From Isoetes taiwanensis (Eukaryota; Streptophyta; Lycopodiopsida; Isoetales; Isoetaceae): a stretch of DNA of 64,000 nt. Made by a program: the position numbers and the translations under genes. The notes under the pieces were generated by a model. That model searched no databases, had not been told where the DNA came from, and saw only the letters and a list, made by a program, of their open reading frames with translations. Every line of letters begins with the position of its first letter. Positions within the stretch are counted from its first letter, which is position 1. Of the stretch, positions 24,441-35,407 are shown in pieces. The stretch lies in assembly GCA_021234155.1 (NCBI GenBank), contig JAJEKV010000023.1, positions 10,861,141 to 10,925,140 on the forward strand, in the 5' to 3' direction.

Positions 24441-27400
24441 GTGTACTTTGTCTTTTTGGAGAACAAGGGTGGTCTTCTGGCCACGAAAGTTGGTCCCCAG
24501 GGTAATGTCGATATTCTGAGTCCATTGGAAGAGCCAAATCATGGTTTTGGAGAGGGGAAATTGCTCGTCCATCGCCTTTTGTGGCAGCATGTGAGCTCTG
24601 GAAGACTCGGAGCTATTTCATCGTGCACCAACACTGCATATCCTAGTGAAATGTTTTTCTCATGTCCGCACCGGCACGTTGCACCGCTTGTCAAAATTCC
24701 ACCTTTTTTCGATGCAAATTTTTTTAGTTATGCGTTCTTTTGCATTCTGCTTCATAAATTCATAATTAATGCATGGTATGGAATTAAATTCTGATTTTTT
24801 GTCAGCTGGCTTCCTAGGTCATCCCCATCATACAGGCAAATTTTTAGAATTTCCGGATAAAGTTCTGATCAAATAGGTAGCATTGGAACGGTCTAGGCAG
24901 CCTGTTGTTGGGCAGTAGCAAGACATTCATAAATTCGGAATTAATGCATAGTAAGGAATTAATTAATGCATAGCAGTATTCGACAGCCACCTCCTAGGCC
25001 AATTGACTACGAGTGTGTTGGACATGAGATAGTTTGACGCTTCCTCGAGAAGGGGTGGTCTTCTGGCCACGAAACTTGGTCCCCAGGGCAATGTCGACGT
25101 TCCGAGTCCATTGGCAGAGCCGAATCATGATTCCGGAGAGGGGAAGTTGCCCGTCCGTCGCCAGGGCCTTCGGGAGAGGACTTTTGAGCCAAGCCGCGGA
25201 TGGTGGTTTTAGGGTCCATGCTCAAGGCGTCAACACCCCCTCTACGCCAAGACACGGCGCAAGGTCCTAGTTGAATCGACAAGGATAGAGCCCTCCAAAC
25301 GTAAACCCTATGAGTTGCCGGGTTCTAGCGGGGGTTTGCGTTTTGGGTGCCGAAGTTTTGGTCTTTTGCACTTGGGACTTGGCCGATAAGATGCTGATTG
25401 AGAACGCGAAAAGCAAGGGGAACCAGCCGGAATGGAGTTTGGATCTGTACTCCTCCGTTGTGGCGGTTAGAAGTAAAGGGCGGCTTTTGCAAAGTAGCAA
25501 GACATTCATAAATTTGTAATTAATGCATAGTACGAATTAAATTCTGATTTTTGTCGTCAGAGCTTCCTAAGTCATCGCCAACATCTGAGCCAGTTTCAAA
25601 ATTTCCGGACAAGGTTTAGATCAAAGTGTTTGCATTAGAACGGTCGCGGGCAGACTGTTGTTGGGTAGCCGAGCTGGCACACTTGCCCAAGTCAAACAAG
25701 GCCAGGACCTTGCAAGGCCGCCTCATTAGAGGGGAGAGTCCAGAACCCAAGAGGCGAGCCCCAAAAATTTCCCCGAGGTAGCCTTTCTGGCGGCGCTCCC
25801 GGGGCCGTGACGCTTAAATACCACACTCCGGATCTCGGTTCCCCTATCCGACCCATTGAATCCTTCGTTCAAGGGCCCCGCCCGATAAGGTCCAAAAATC
25901 CAACATCCGTCCGGGAGAACTTATCAAACCGCTGGCGTTCTGCGGTCGACCAGGTGTAGAAACCAAAGTGTTTTGTCATTCGGACATTCGCGGAGGGCTC
26001 GGAATGGCGATTCGACTTCGCCACATCGTCAGGGAGGCGAAATTACCCTAGAGACCAAGTTGCACGGTCGGGTTTTGCAAAAGAAAGAAACACTTACGCC
26101 CTACGTTTGCGGTATTCGACATCTACCTCCTAGGCCAATTGACTACGAGTGTGTTGGACATGAGATAGTTTTGACTTCCTCGAGAAGGGATGGTCTTCTC
26201 GGCCACCGAAACTTGGTCTCGGGGGTAATGTCGACGTTAGGAGTCCATTGGCGAGCGAATCATGATTCGAAGAGGGGAAGTTGCCCGCCCCGTCACCGGG
26301 GCCTTCTTGGAGAGGACTTTTGGGGGCGGGAGGTTTTAGGGTCCATGTTCGGCGTCAACACCCTCCCCTCTACGTCAAGATCTGGCCAGGGGTCCTAGTC
26401 GAATCGACAAGGATAGAGCCTCAAACGTAAAACCCTATGAGTTGCCGAGGTTCTAGCGGGGTTTGCGTTTTGGGTGCCGAAGTTTTGGTCTTTTGCACTT
26501 GGGACTTGGCCGATAAGATGCGATTGAGAACGCTGAAGCAATGGGAACCCGGCGGAATGGAGTTTGGATCGTACTCCTCCGTTGTGGCGGTTAGAAGTAA
26601 AAAGGCGACTTTTGCGGTAGCAAGACATTCATAAATTTGTAATTAATGCATAGTACGGAATTAAATTCTGATTTTTTGTCAGCAGGGCTTCCTAAGTCAT
26701 CGCCAACATCTGAGCCGGTTTTTCAAAATTTCCGGACAAGGTTTAGATCAAAGTGTTTGCATTAGAACGGTCCGGGCAGCCTGTTGTTGGGCAGCCGAGC
26801 TGGCACACTTGCCCAAGTCAAACAAGGCCAGGACCTTGCAAGGCCGCCTCATTAGAGGGGAGAGTCCGAACCCCAAGAGGCGAGCCCCAAAAAATTTCCC
26901 GAGGTAGCCTTTCCTGGCAGCGCTCCCCCGGGGGGCCGTACGCTAAAGACCACACTCCCGGATCTCGGTTCCCCTATCCGACCGTTGAATCCTTCGTTCA
27001 AGGGCCCTGGCTCGATAAGGTCCAAAAAAATCCAACATCCGTCGGGAGAACTTATCAAACCGCGAAGCGTTCTGCGGTCGACCGTGTAGAAACCAAAGTG
27101 TTTTGTCATTGGGACATTGTGGAGGGCTCGAATGGCGATTCAACTTCGCCACATCGTCAGGGAGGCCAAAATTACCCTAAAGACCAAGTTGCACGGTCAG
27201 TTTTGCAAAAGAAAGAAACACTTACGCCCTCACGTTTGCGGTATTCGGCGCCTACCTCCTAGGCCAATTGACTCACGAGTGTGTTGGACATGAGATAGTT
27301 TGGCGCTTCCTCGAGAAGGGGTGGTCTTCAGCCACGAAACTTGATCTCCGGGGTAATGTCGGCGTTCGAGTCCATTGGCAAAGCGAATCATGATTCCAGG

Positions 27401-30400
27401 AGAGGGAAGTTGCCCGTCCGTCGCCGTGGCCGGGAGAGGACTTTTGGGGCAAGCCGCTTCGGGTGGTTTTAGGGTCCATGCTGCGGCGTCAACACCCCCC
27501 TCTACGTCAAGATACGGCGCAAAGGTCCTAGTCAAATCGACAAGGATAGAGCCTCCAAACGTAAACCCTATGAGTTGCCGGGTTCTAGCGGGTTTTGCGT
27601 TTTGGGTGCCGAAGTTTTGGTCTTTTGCACTTGGGACTTGGCGATAAGATGCGATTGAGAACGCGAAGCAATGGGAACCCGGCGGAATGGAGTTTGGATC
27701 TGTACTCATCCCGTTGTGGCGGTTAGAAGTAAAAGGCGACTTTTTTGCAAAGTAGCAAGACATTCATAAATTTGTAATTAATGCATAGTACGGAATTAAA
27801 TTCTGATTTTTGTCGGCCGGGCTTCCTAAGTCATCGCCAACATCTGAGGCGAGTTTTCAAAATTTCCGGACAAGGTTTAGATCAAAGTGTTTGCATTAGA
27901 GCGGTCAGGGCTTTGTTGTTGGGCAGCGAAAAGCGGGCACACTTGCCCAAGTCAAACAAGGCCGAGGACCTTGCAAGGCCGCCTCATTAGAGGGGAGAGT
28001 CCGAACCCCAAGAGGCGAGCCCCAAAAATTTCGAGGTAGCCTTTCTGGCGGCTCCCGGGGGGCCGTGCGCTAAAGACCACACTCCGGATCTCGGTTCCCC
28101 TATCCGGCCGTTGAATCCTTTGTTCAAGGGCCCTTGGCTCGATAAGGTCCAAAAAATCCAACATCCGTCCGGAGAACTTATCAAACCGCTGGCGTCTGCG
28201 ATCGACCATGTAGAAACCAAAGTGTTTTGTCATTCGGACATTGTGGAGGCTCGGAATGGCGATTCAACTTCGCCACATCGTCCAGGGAGGCCAAAATTAC
28301 CCTAGAGACCAAGTTGCGGTCGGTTTGCAAAAGAAAGAAACACTTACGCCCTACGTTTGCGGTATTAAGCTGACCACCTCCTAGGCCAATTGACTACGAG
28401 TGTGTTGGACATGAGATAGTTTGGCGCTTCCTCGAGAAGGGGTGGTCTTCGGCCCACGAAACTTGGTCTCCGGGGCAATGTCAGCGTTCCGAGTCCATTG
28501 GCGAGCGAATCATGATTCGAGGAGAGGGAAGTTGCCCGTCCGTCCGCCGGGGGCCCGGGGAGAGGACTTTTGGGGCAAGCTGCTTCCGGATGGTTTTAGG
28601 GTCCATGCTCGGCGTCAACACCCCCTCTACGTCAAGACATGGCCCAAGGTCCTAGTCGAATCGACAAGGATAGAGCCTCGAAAGCGTAAACCCTATGAGT
28701 TGTCGGGTTCTAGCGAGGGTTTTGCGTTTTGGGTGCCGAGTTTTGGTCTTTTGCTCTTGGGACTTGGCCGATAAGATCTGATTGAAGCTTGAAGCAAGGG
28801 AACGGCCGGAATGGAGTTTGGATCTGTACTCCTCCGTTGTGGCGTTTAAGTAAAAGGCGACTTTTGCGGTAGCAAGACATTCATAAATTTGTAATTAATG
28901 CATAGTACGGAATTAAATTCTGATTTTTTGTGTGAGGCTTCCTAAGTCATCGCCAACATCTGAGGCCGGTTTTCAAAATTTCGGACAAGGTTTAGATCAA
29001 AGTGTTTGCATTAGAGCGGTCAGGGCTGACTGTTGTTGGGCAGCCGAGGTAGCACACTTGCCCAAGTCAAACAAGGCGAGGACCTTTCAAATTTGTCTCA
29101 TTAGAGGGGAGAGTCCAGAACCCCAAAAGGCGAGCCCCAAAAATTTCGAGGTAGCCTTTCTGGCGGCGCTCCCGGGGGCCGTGCGCTAAAGACCACACTC
29201 GGATCTCGGTTCCCCTATCCGGCCGTTGAATCCGCCGTTCAAGGCCCCCAACCGATAAGGTCAAAAAAATCCAACATCCGTCGGGAGAACTTATCAAACC
29301 GCGAAGCGTCTGCGGTCGGCCATGTAGAAACCAAAGTGTTTTGTTGTTGGACATTGCGGAGCTCGGAATGGCGATTTGACTTCGCCACATCGTCAGGAGG
29401 CGAAATTACCCTAGAGACCAAGTTGCCGCGGTCGGTTTTGCAAAAGAAAGAAACACTTAAGCCCTACGTTGCGGTATTCGGATGACCACCTCCTAGGCCA
29501 ATTGACTACGAGTGTGTTGGACATGAGATAGTTTGGCGCTTCCTCGAGAAGGGGTGGTCTTACGGCCACGAAACTTGGTCCCGGGGGCAATGTCGGCGTT
29601 CGAGTCCATTGGCGAGCGAATCATCGATTGGGAGGAGAGGGAAGTTGCCCGTCCGTCGCCGGGGGCCGCCGGAGAGGACTTTTGGGGCAAGCTGCTTCGG
29701 ATGGTTTTAGGGTCCGTGCTCTGGCGTCAACACCCCCTCTACGTCAAGACATGGCCCAAGGTCCTAGTCGAATCGACAAGGATAGAGCCTACGAAGCGTA
29801 AACCCTATGAGTTGCCGGGTTCTAGCGGGGTTTTGCGTTTTGGGTGCCTGAGTTTTGGTCTTTTGCTCTTGGGACTTGGCGATAAGATGCGATTGAGAAG
29901 AACGCGAAGCAAGGGAGGCTGCCGGAATGGAGTTTGGATCTGTACTCCTCCGTTGTGGCGGTTAGAAGTAAAAAGGCGACTTTGCGGTAGCAAGACATTC
30001 ATAAATTTGTAATTAATGCATAGTGCGGAATTAAATTCTGATTTTTTTGTCAACGAGGCTTCCTAAGTCATCGCCAACATACTGAGGCCAGTTTTCAAAA
30101 TTTGTGGACAAGGTTTAGATCAAAGTGTTTGCATTAGAGCGGTCGGGCAGCTTTGTTGTTGGGCAGCGAAGTGGCACACTTGCCCAAGTCAAACAAGGCC
30201 AGGACCTTGCAAGGCTGTCTCATTAGAGGAGAGAATCCAGAACCCCAAGAGGAGCCCCAAAAAATTTCGAGGTAGCCTTTCTGGCGGCGGCTCCCGGGGG
30301 GGCCGTGCGCTAAAGACCACACTCCGGATCTCGGTTCCCCTATCCGACCATTGAATGCGCCGTTCAAGGGCCCGGCTCGATAAGGTCCAAAAAAATCCAA

Positions 30401-33400
30401 CATCCGTCCGGGAGAACTTATCAAACCGCGAAGCGTTTTGCGGTCGACCATGTAGAAACCAAAGTGTTTTGTCATTCGGACATTGCGGAGGCTCGGAATG
30501 GCGATTCGACTTTCGCCACATCGTCGGGAGGCAAAATTACCCTAGAGACCAAGTTGCGGTCGGTTTTGCAAAAGAAAGAAACACTTACGCCCTACGTTTG
30601 CGGTATTAGACATCCACCTCCTAGGCCAATTGACTACGAGTGTGTTGGACATGAGATAGTTTGGACGCTTCCTCGAGAAGGGGGTGGTCTTCGGCCCACG
30701 AAACTTGGTCCCGAGGGGTAATGTCGGCGTTAGGAGTCCATTGGTAGAGCGAATCATGATTCCGAGGAGAGGGGAAGTTGCCCGTCCGTCGCCCGGGGCC
30801 AACCGGGAGAGGACTTTTGGGGCAAAGGCGCTTCGGGTGGTTTTAGGGTCCATGCTTCGGGCGTCAACACCCCCCCTCACGTCAAGACATGGCCCAAAGG
30901 TCCTAGTCGAATCGACAAGGATAGAGCCTCCGAAAGCGTAAACCCTATGAGTTGCGAGGTTCTAGCGGGGTTTGCGTTTTGGGTGCCGAGTTTTGGTCTT
31001 TTGCTCTTGGGACTTGGCCGATAAGATGCGATTGAAGCGAAGCAAAGAGGCCCGGCGGAATGGAGTTTGGATCTGTACTCCTCCCGTTGTGGCGGTTAGA
31101 AGTAAAAGGCGACTTTTTGCGGTAGCAAGACATTCATAAATTTGTAATTAATGCATAGTGCGGAATTAAATTATGATTTTTTGTCGGCCGGGCTTCCTAA
31201 GTCATAAGCCAACATCTGAGCCCGATTTTCAAAATTTCGGACAAGGTTTAGATCAAAGTGTTTGCATTAGAGCGGTCAGGGCAGCTTTGTTGTTGGGCAG
31301 CCGAGCTAGCACACTTGCCCAAGTCAACCAAGGCGGGACCTTTCAAGGCCGACTCATTAGAGGGAGAGTCCAGAACCCCAAGAGGCGAGCCCCAAAAATT
31401 TCGAGGTAGCCTTTTGGCGGCGGCTCCGGGGGGGCCGTGCGCTAAAACCACACTCTCGGATCTCGGTTCCCCTATCCGACCGTTGAATCCTTCGTTCAAG
31501 GCCCACGGGCTCGATAAGGTCAAAAATCCAACATCCGTCGGAGAACTTATCAAACCGCTTGGCGTCTGCGGTCGGCAGGTGTAGAAACCAAAGTGTTTTG
31601 TCGTTTCGGACATTGCGGAGGCTCGGAATGGCGATCGACTTCGCCACATCGTCAGGGAGGCGAAATTACCCTAGAGACCAAGTTGCGGTCGGTTTTGCAA
31701 AAGAAAGAAACACTTACGCCCTACGTTGCGGTATTCGACGACCACCTCCTAGGCCAATTGACTACGAGTGTGTTGGACATGAGATAGTTTGGCGCTTCCT
31801 CGAGAAGGGGTGGTCTTACGGCCCGAAACTTGGTCCCGGGGGCAATGTCGGCGTTCGGAGTCCATTGGCGAGCGAATCATGATTCCGGAGAGGGAAGTTG
31901 CCCGTCCGTCGCCCGGGGCCGCCGGGAGAGGACTTTTGGGGCAAGCTGCTTCGGATGGTTTTAGGGTCCGTGCTCGGCGTCAACACCCCCTCTCACGTCA
32001 AGACATGGCCCAAGGTCCTAGTCGAATCGACAAGGATAGAGCCTCGAAAGCGTAAACCCTATGAGTTGCGGGTTCTAGCGGGGTTTTGCGTTTTGGGTGC
32101 CGAGTTTTGGTCTTTTGCTCTTGGGACTTGGCGATAAGATGCGATTGAAGCCTTGAAGCAAGGGAACTACCCGGAATGGAGTTTGGATCTGTACTCCTCC
32201 GTTGTGGCGGTTAGAAGTAAAGGGTAGACTTTTGGATGTAGCAAGACATTCATAAATTTGTAATTAATGCATGATGCGGAATTAAATTCTGATTTTTTTT
32301 TTGTCAAGTGAGGCTTCCTAAGTCATCGCCAACATCTGAGGCCAGTTTTCAAAATTTCTGGACAAGGTTTAGATCAAAGTGTTTGCATTAGAGCGGTCCG
32401 GGCAGCTTTGTTGTTGGGCAGCGGTAGGTGGCACACTTGCCCAAAGTCAAACAAGGCGAGGACCTTGCAAGGCTGTCTCATTAGAGGGAGAGTCCAGAAC
32501 CCCAAAGGCGAGCCCCAAAAACTTTCGAGGTAGCCTTTCTGGCGGCGCTCCCGGGGGCCGACGCTAAAGACCACACTCCGGGATCTCGGTTCCCCTATCC
32601 GACCATTGAATCCTTCGTTCAAGGGCCACGGCTCGATAAGGTCCAAAAAATCCAACATCCGTCAGGAGAACTTATCAAACCGCGGCGTTTGCGGTCAACC
32701 ATGTAGAAACCAAAGTGTTTTGTCATTAGGACATTGCGGAGGCTCAGGAATGGCGATTCGACTTCGCCACATCGTCAGGGAGACCAAAATTACCCTAGAG
32801 ACCAAGTTGCCGCGGTCGGTTTTGCAAAGAAAGAAACACTTAAGCCCTATATTGCGGTATTGACGACCACCTCCTAGGCCAATTGACTACGAAAGTGTGT
32901 TGGACATGAGATAGTTTGGCGCTTCCTCGAGAAGGGGTGGTCTTCTAGCCCGCGAAACTTGGTCTCCAAGGTAATGTCGGCGTTAGGAGTCCATTGGCGA
33001 GCCGAATCATGATTCCGGAGAGGGGAAGTTGCCCGTCCGCCCGGGGGAACCCGGGGAGAGGACTTTTAGGGCAAAAGGCGCTTTCGGGTGGTTTTAGGGT
33101 CCATGCTGCGGCGTCAACACCCCCCCCTCTCGTCAAGATACGGTGCAAAGGTCCTAGTCGAATCGACAAGGATAGAACCCTCCAAAACCTAGACCCTATG
33201 AGTTGCCGGGTTCTAGCGGGGTTTTGCGTTTTGGGTGCCGAAGTTTTTGGTCTTTTTACACTTGGGACTTGGCGATAAAGATGCGATTGAAGAAGCGAAG
33301 CAAGGGGCCCGGCGGAATGGAGTTTGGCGGAATGGAGTTTGGAGTAGCAAGACATTCAAAAATTCATAATTAATGCATAGTGCGGAATTAAATTCTGATT

Positions 33401-33790
33401 TTTTTGTCGGCCGGAGCTTCCTAAGTCATCGCCAACATCTGAGGCCATTTTTCAAAATTTTTGGACAAGGTTTAGATCAAAGTGTTTGCATTAGAGCGGT
33501 CAGAACGGCTTGTTGTTGGGCAGCCGAAGCTGGCACACTTGCCCAAGTCAAACAAGGCGGGGACCTTGCAAGGCCACCTCATTAGAGGGGAGAGTTCGAA
33601 CCCGGGGGCCGAGCCCCAAAAAGTTTCAGAGGCGACCTTTCTGGCGGCTCCCGGGGGGGCCATATGCTAAAGACCACACTCCGGATCTCGGTTCCCCTAT
33701 CCAACCGTTGAATCCCGCCGTTCAAGGGCCCTCGTTCGATAAGGGCCAAAAATCCAACATCCGTCAGGAGAACTTATCAAACCGCCACCC
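24440..33790. repeat. Satellite array of about 1.12-kb units inside the CACTA element
   Basis: The anchor 'agcaagacattcataaa' or a close match recurs at 25,496, 26,619, 27,754, 28,871, 29,989, 31,124, 32,240 and 33,346, giving seven units of 1,106-1,135 bases. Degenerate copies precede it (24,440-25,495, with a short-spaced anchor at 24,917) and a partial unit follows. Each unit carries in order 'cctcctaggccaattgacta', 'ggtggtctt', 'acttttggggcaagc', 'gttttagggtccatg', 'gttgccgggttctagcgggg' and 'ttggatctgtactcctccg'. ORFs across the units shift frame from copy to copy, so the unit is not a coding gene now. The copies are highly alike outside certain GC-rich points. Confidence 0.9.
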
Positions 33791-33974
33791 GGGCTCAAAC
33801 ATGCCACCCCAGGCTCAAACATCCCGCTTACATTCGTAAGTAGTAGCAATAGAAGATTGATTAAATCCGGAATGTGATTTTGACTGCATATATGGCTCGG
33901 GAATGTCCAAATTAGCATAAGGACAAACTTTCATGACCATCAGATGAAAAAAAGGCACCAAAAAAATTAAAAAG

Positions 33975-34200
33975 TGTTAGACGTCGCTATAACAAAATAC
34001 GTCGCGGACACGTCGCATGCGACGTTAAACCGTATATACGATTTTGAAATCGTATATATGATTTTGAAATCGTATATACAATTTTGAAATCGTATATACG
34101 ATTTCGAAATCGTATATACGATTTCAAAATTACGTCGCATGCGACGTCGCGACGTCGCATGCGGCCAGGTGTCTTTTACGATCCGTAGACGTCTTTTAGG
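33975..34200. repeat. Internal palindromic block: 5 x 20-bp array between 16-bp palindromes
   Basis: Bases 34,031-34,130 are five exact-length 20-base units, 'cgtatatacgattttgaaat' and variants. Each contains near-palindromes such as ATACGATTTCGAAATCGTAT. The array is bracketed by the perfect palindrome ACGTCGCATGCGACGT, once before (about 34,011) and twice in part after (34,132 on). The bracket shares the motif of the subterminal repeats of the same element. It could mark an older CACTA end now lying inside. Confidence 0.85.
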
Positions 34201-34339
34201 GACCATTCCTAGGCTTCCTTCTATCGACTATTTTTGGCGATCTTGGGCCATTCGACCTTGAGCGACTTGCAAGCACTCTTTTGAAGGTTAGTAGATCATG
34301 GTTTTTGGATTGAATGGTTTTTTGGATTGCATGATTTAG

Positions 34340-34720
34340 TGTAGATTTCAAATTTTTTTTTTTCTATCTCTTTCCTTCTTTTTCTTCTTCTTGTTTCTTC
34401 ATTCTTCTTCTTTTTCCTTCTTTCCTCATTTCTTTCTTCGATTCTTCCCTCATTTCACTCTTCCATTCTTCCATTCTTCTATCTTCTTCCATTTCATTCT
34501 CTTATTTCTTCCATTCTTCTCTTTCTTTCCCTAATTTCTTTTTTCTCCTCTTTCCCCTTCTCTTCTTTCTCCCACCCTTCTCTTCTTCTTTGATTCATTC
34601 ATTTTTTTTCTTTCTTGTTTTACTATTTCTTCATCTTTTTTTTTTTTGTTTCTTCTTCGATCTTTTTTTTCGTTGTTCTTATTCTTCTAACTCTTTGTTG
34701 CTTTCTATTTCGATTTGGAC
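34340..34720 (+). repeat. Long pyrimidine (CT) tract
   Basis: About 380 bases consist almost only of C and T on the plus strand ('cttctttttcttcttcttg' and similar), with few purines. It is a low-complexity tract and may form a triplex or act as a weak promoter-like element in plants. Confidence 0.85.
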
Positions 34721-34815
34721 CCGTCAGGATCTTGTTACACACGTCCTTCTTTTGGTAAGTTGATCGCACTTGCATTTTATTTTTATAATTTTAAGTAGGT
34801 TAAAAAAAATTGATG

Positions 34816-35130
34816 GAGTGGCTTGTTCAAGGGCACGGGTCGGCTCCACCTAGAGTGGGGAGGACCATGTACCCGGGTTCGAAGTCCACTTCACTACGAT
34901 CATATATTTTTCCTAGGTTAAGGAGTGGCTTGTTCAAGGGCACGCACGGGCTCCACCTAGAGTGGAGAGGGCCCGCGTGCAGAGTTCAAGTCCCTGACCA
35001 CTTGTTATTTTTTAGGTTTAAAATAAAATTGTAGTGGCTTGTTCAAGGGCACGGTAGGCTCCACTACGAGTGGAGACGACCAGGTGTTCGGGTCCAAGTC
35101 GACTTTTCTTGTAATTCTTAGGTAGAGGTG
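34816..35130 (+). repeat. Three tandem tRNA-like modules (SINE-type)
   Basis: Units start at 34,816, 34,923 and 35,032 with '(g/t)agtggcttgttcaagggc'. They continue with 'ggctccac---gagtgg' and reach B-box-like GGGTTCGAAGTCC, GAGTTCAAGTCCC and CGGGTCCAAGTCG. Each then runs into a T-rich or A-rich tail with 'taggtt'. Spacings are 107 and 109 bases. The layout resembles repeated tRNA-related SINE heads. None folds as a standard tRNA by eye (no acceptor stem pairing seen), so they are not called tRNA genes. Confidence 0.6.
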
Positions 35131-35218
35131 GCCAAATCTAGCTTATAATCCTAAAGCCTATGTTAGCCAACTCTAGCTTTTAATCCGACTAATCCAGATT
35201 TGGAAGGGGCTCATTTCG

Positions 35219-35407
35219 ATGATGGGGGGAGCTGCTTCGAAAAAGAAGGTACATGACCTAGTCATAGTCTTATTTTTATTCTTTTGTTTTGTGTTAATCT
35301 ATCGATTTATAGAAAAGGCAAAGAGTGATTGCAAAATTGAAGTCGAATGCCAAAAAAATTGGGAGGCCGATTGGTCAAAGGTCCCTAAACCACTTAATGG
35401 TCCATAA
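35219..35407 (+). CDS. Small ORF inside the CACTA element
   Basis: The 62 codons begin MMGGAASKKKVHDLVIVLFL and include a hydrophobic stretch (VIVLFLFFCFVLIYRF, about residues 15-30). The 3' part (KNWEADWSKVPKPLNG) could instead be a separate exon, since 'aag' at 35,248 is followed by GTACAT. No family is recognised; it may be a remnant of an element gene. Confidence 0.25.
   Translation: MMGGAASKKKVHDLVIVLFLFFCFVLIYRFIEKAKSDCKIEVECQKNWEADWSKVPKPLNGP

Noticed and set aside
24242-24484. Arg/Thr-rich ORF on the minus strand
   Set aside because: It reads through the subterminal GACGTC repeats and has no independent support.
24900-33790. Many overlapping ORFs of 60-177 codons across the satellite array
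   Set aside because: Frames shift between copies at the same points and no family motif appears. They are by-products of a GC-rich repeat.
34816-35130. True tRNA genes
   Set aside because: The B-box-like motifs are present, but no acceptor-stem pairing or standard anticodon arm could be seen by eye.
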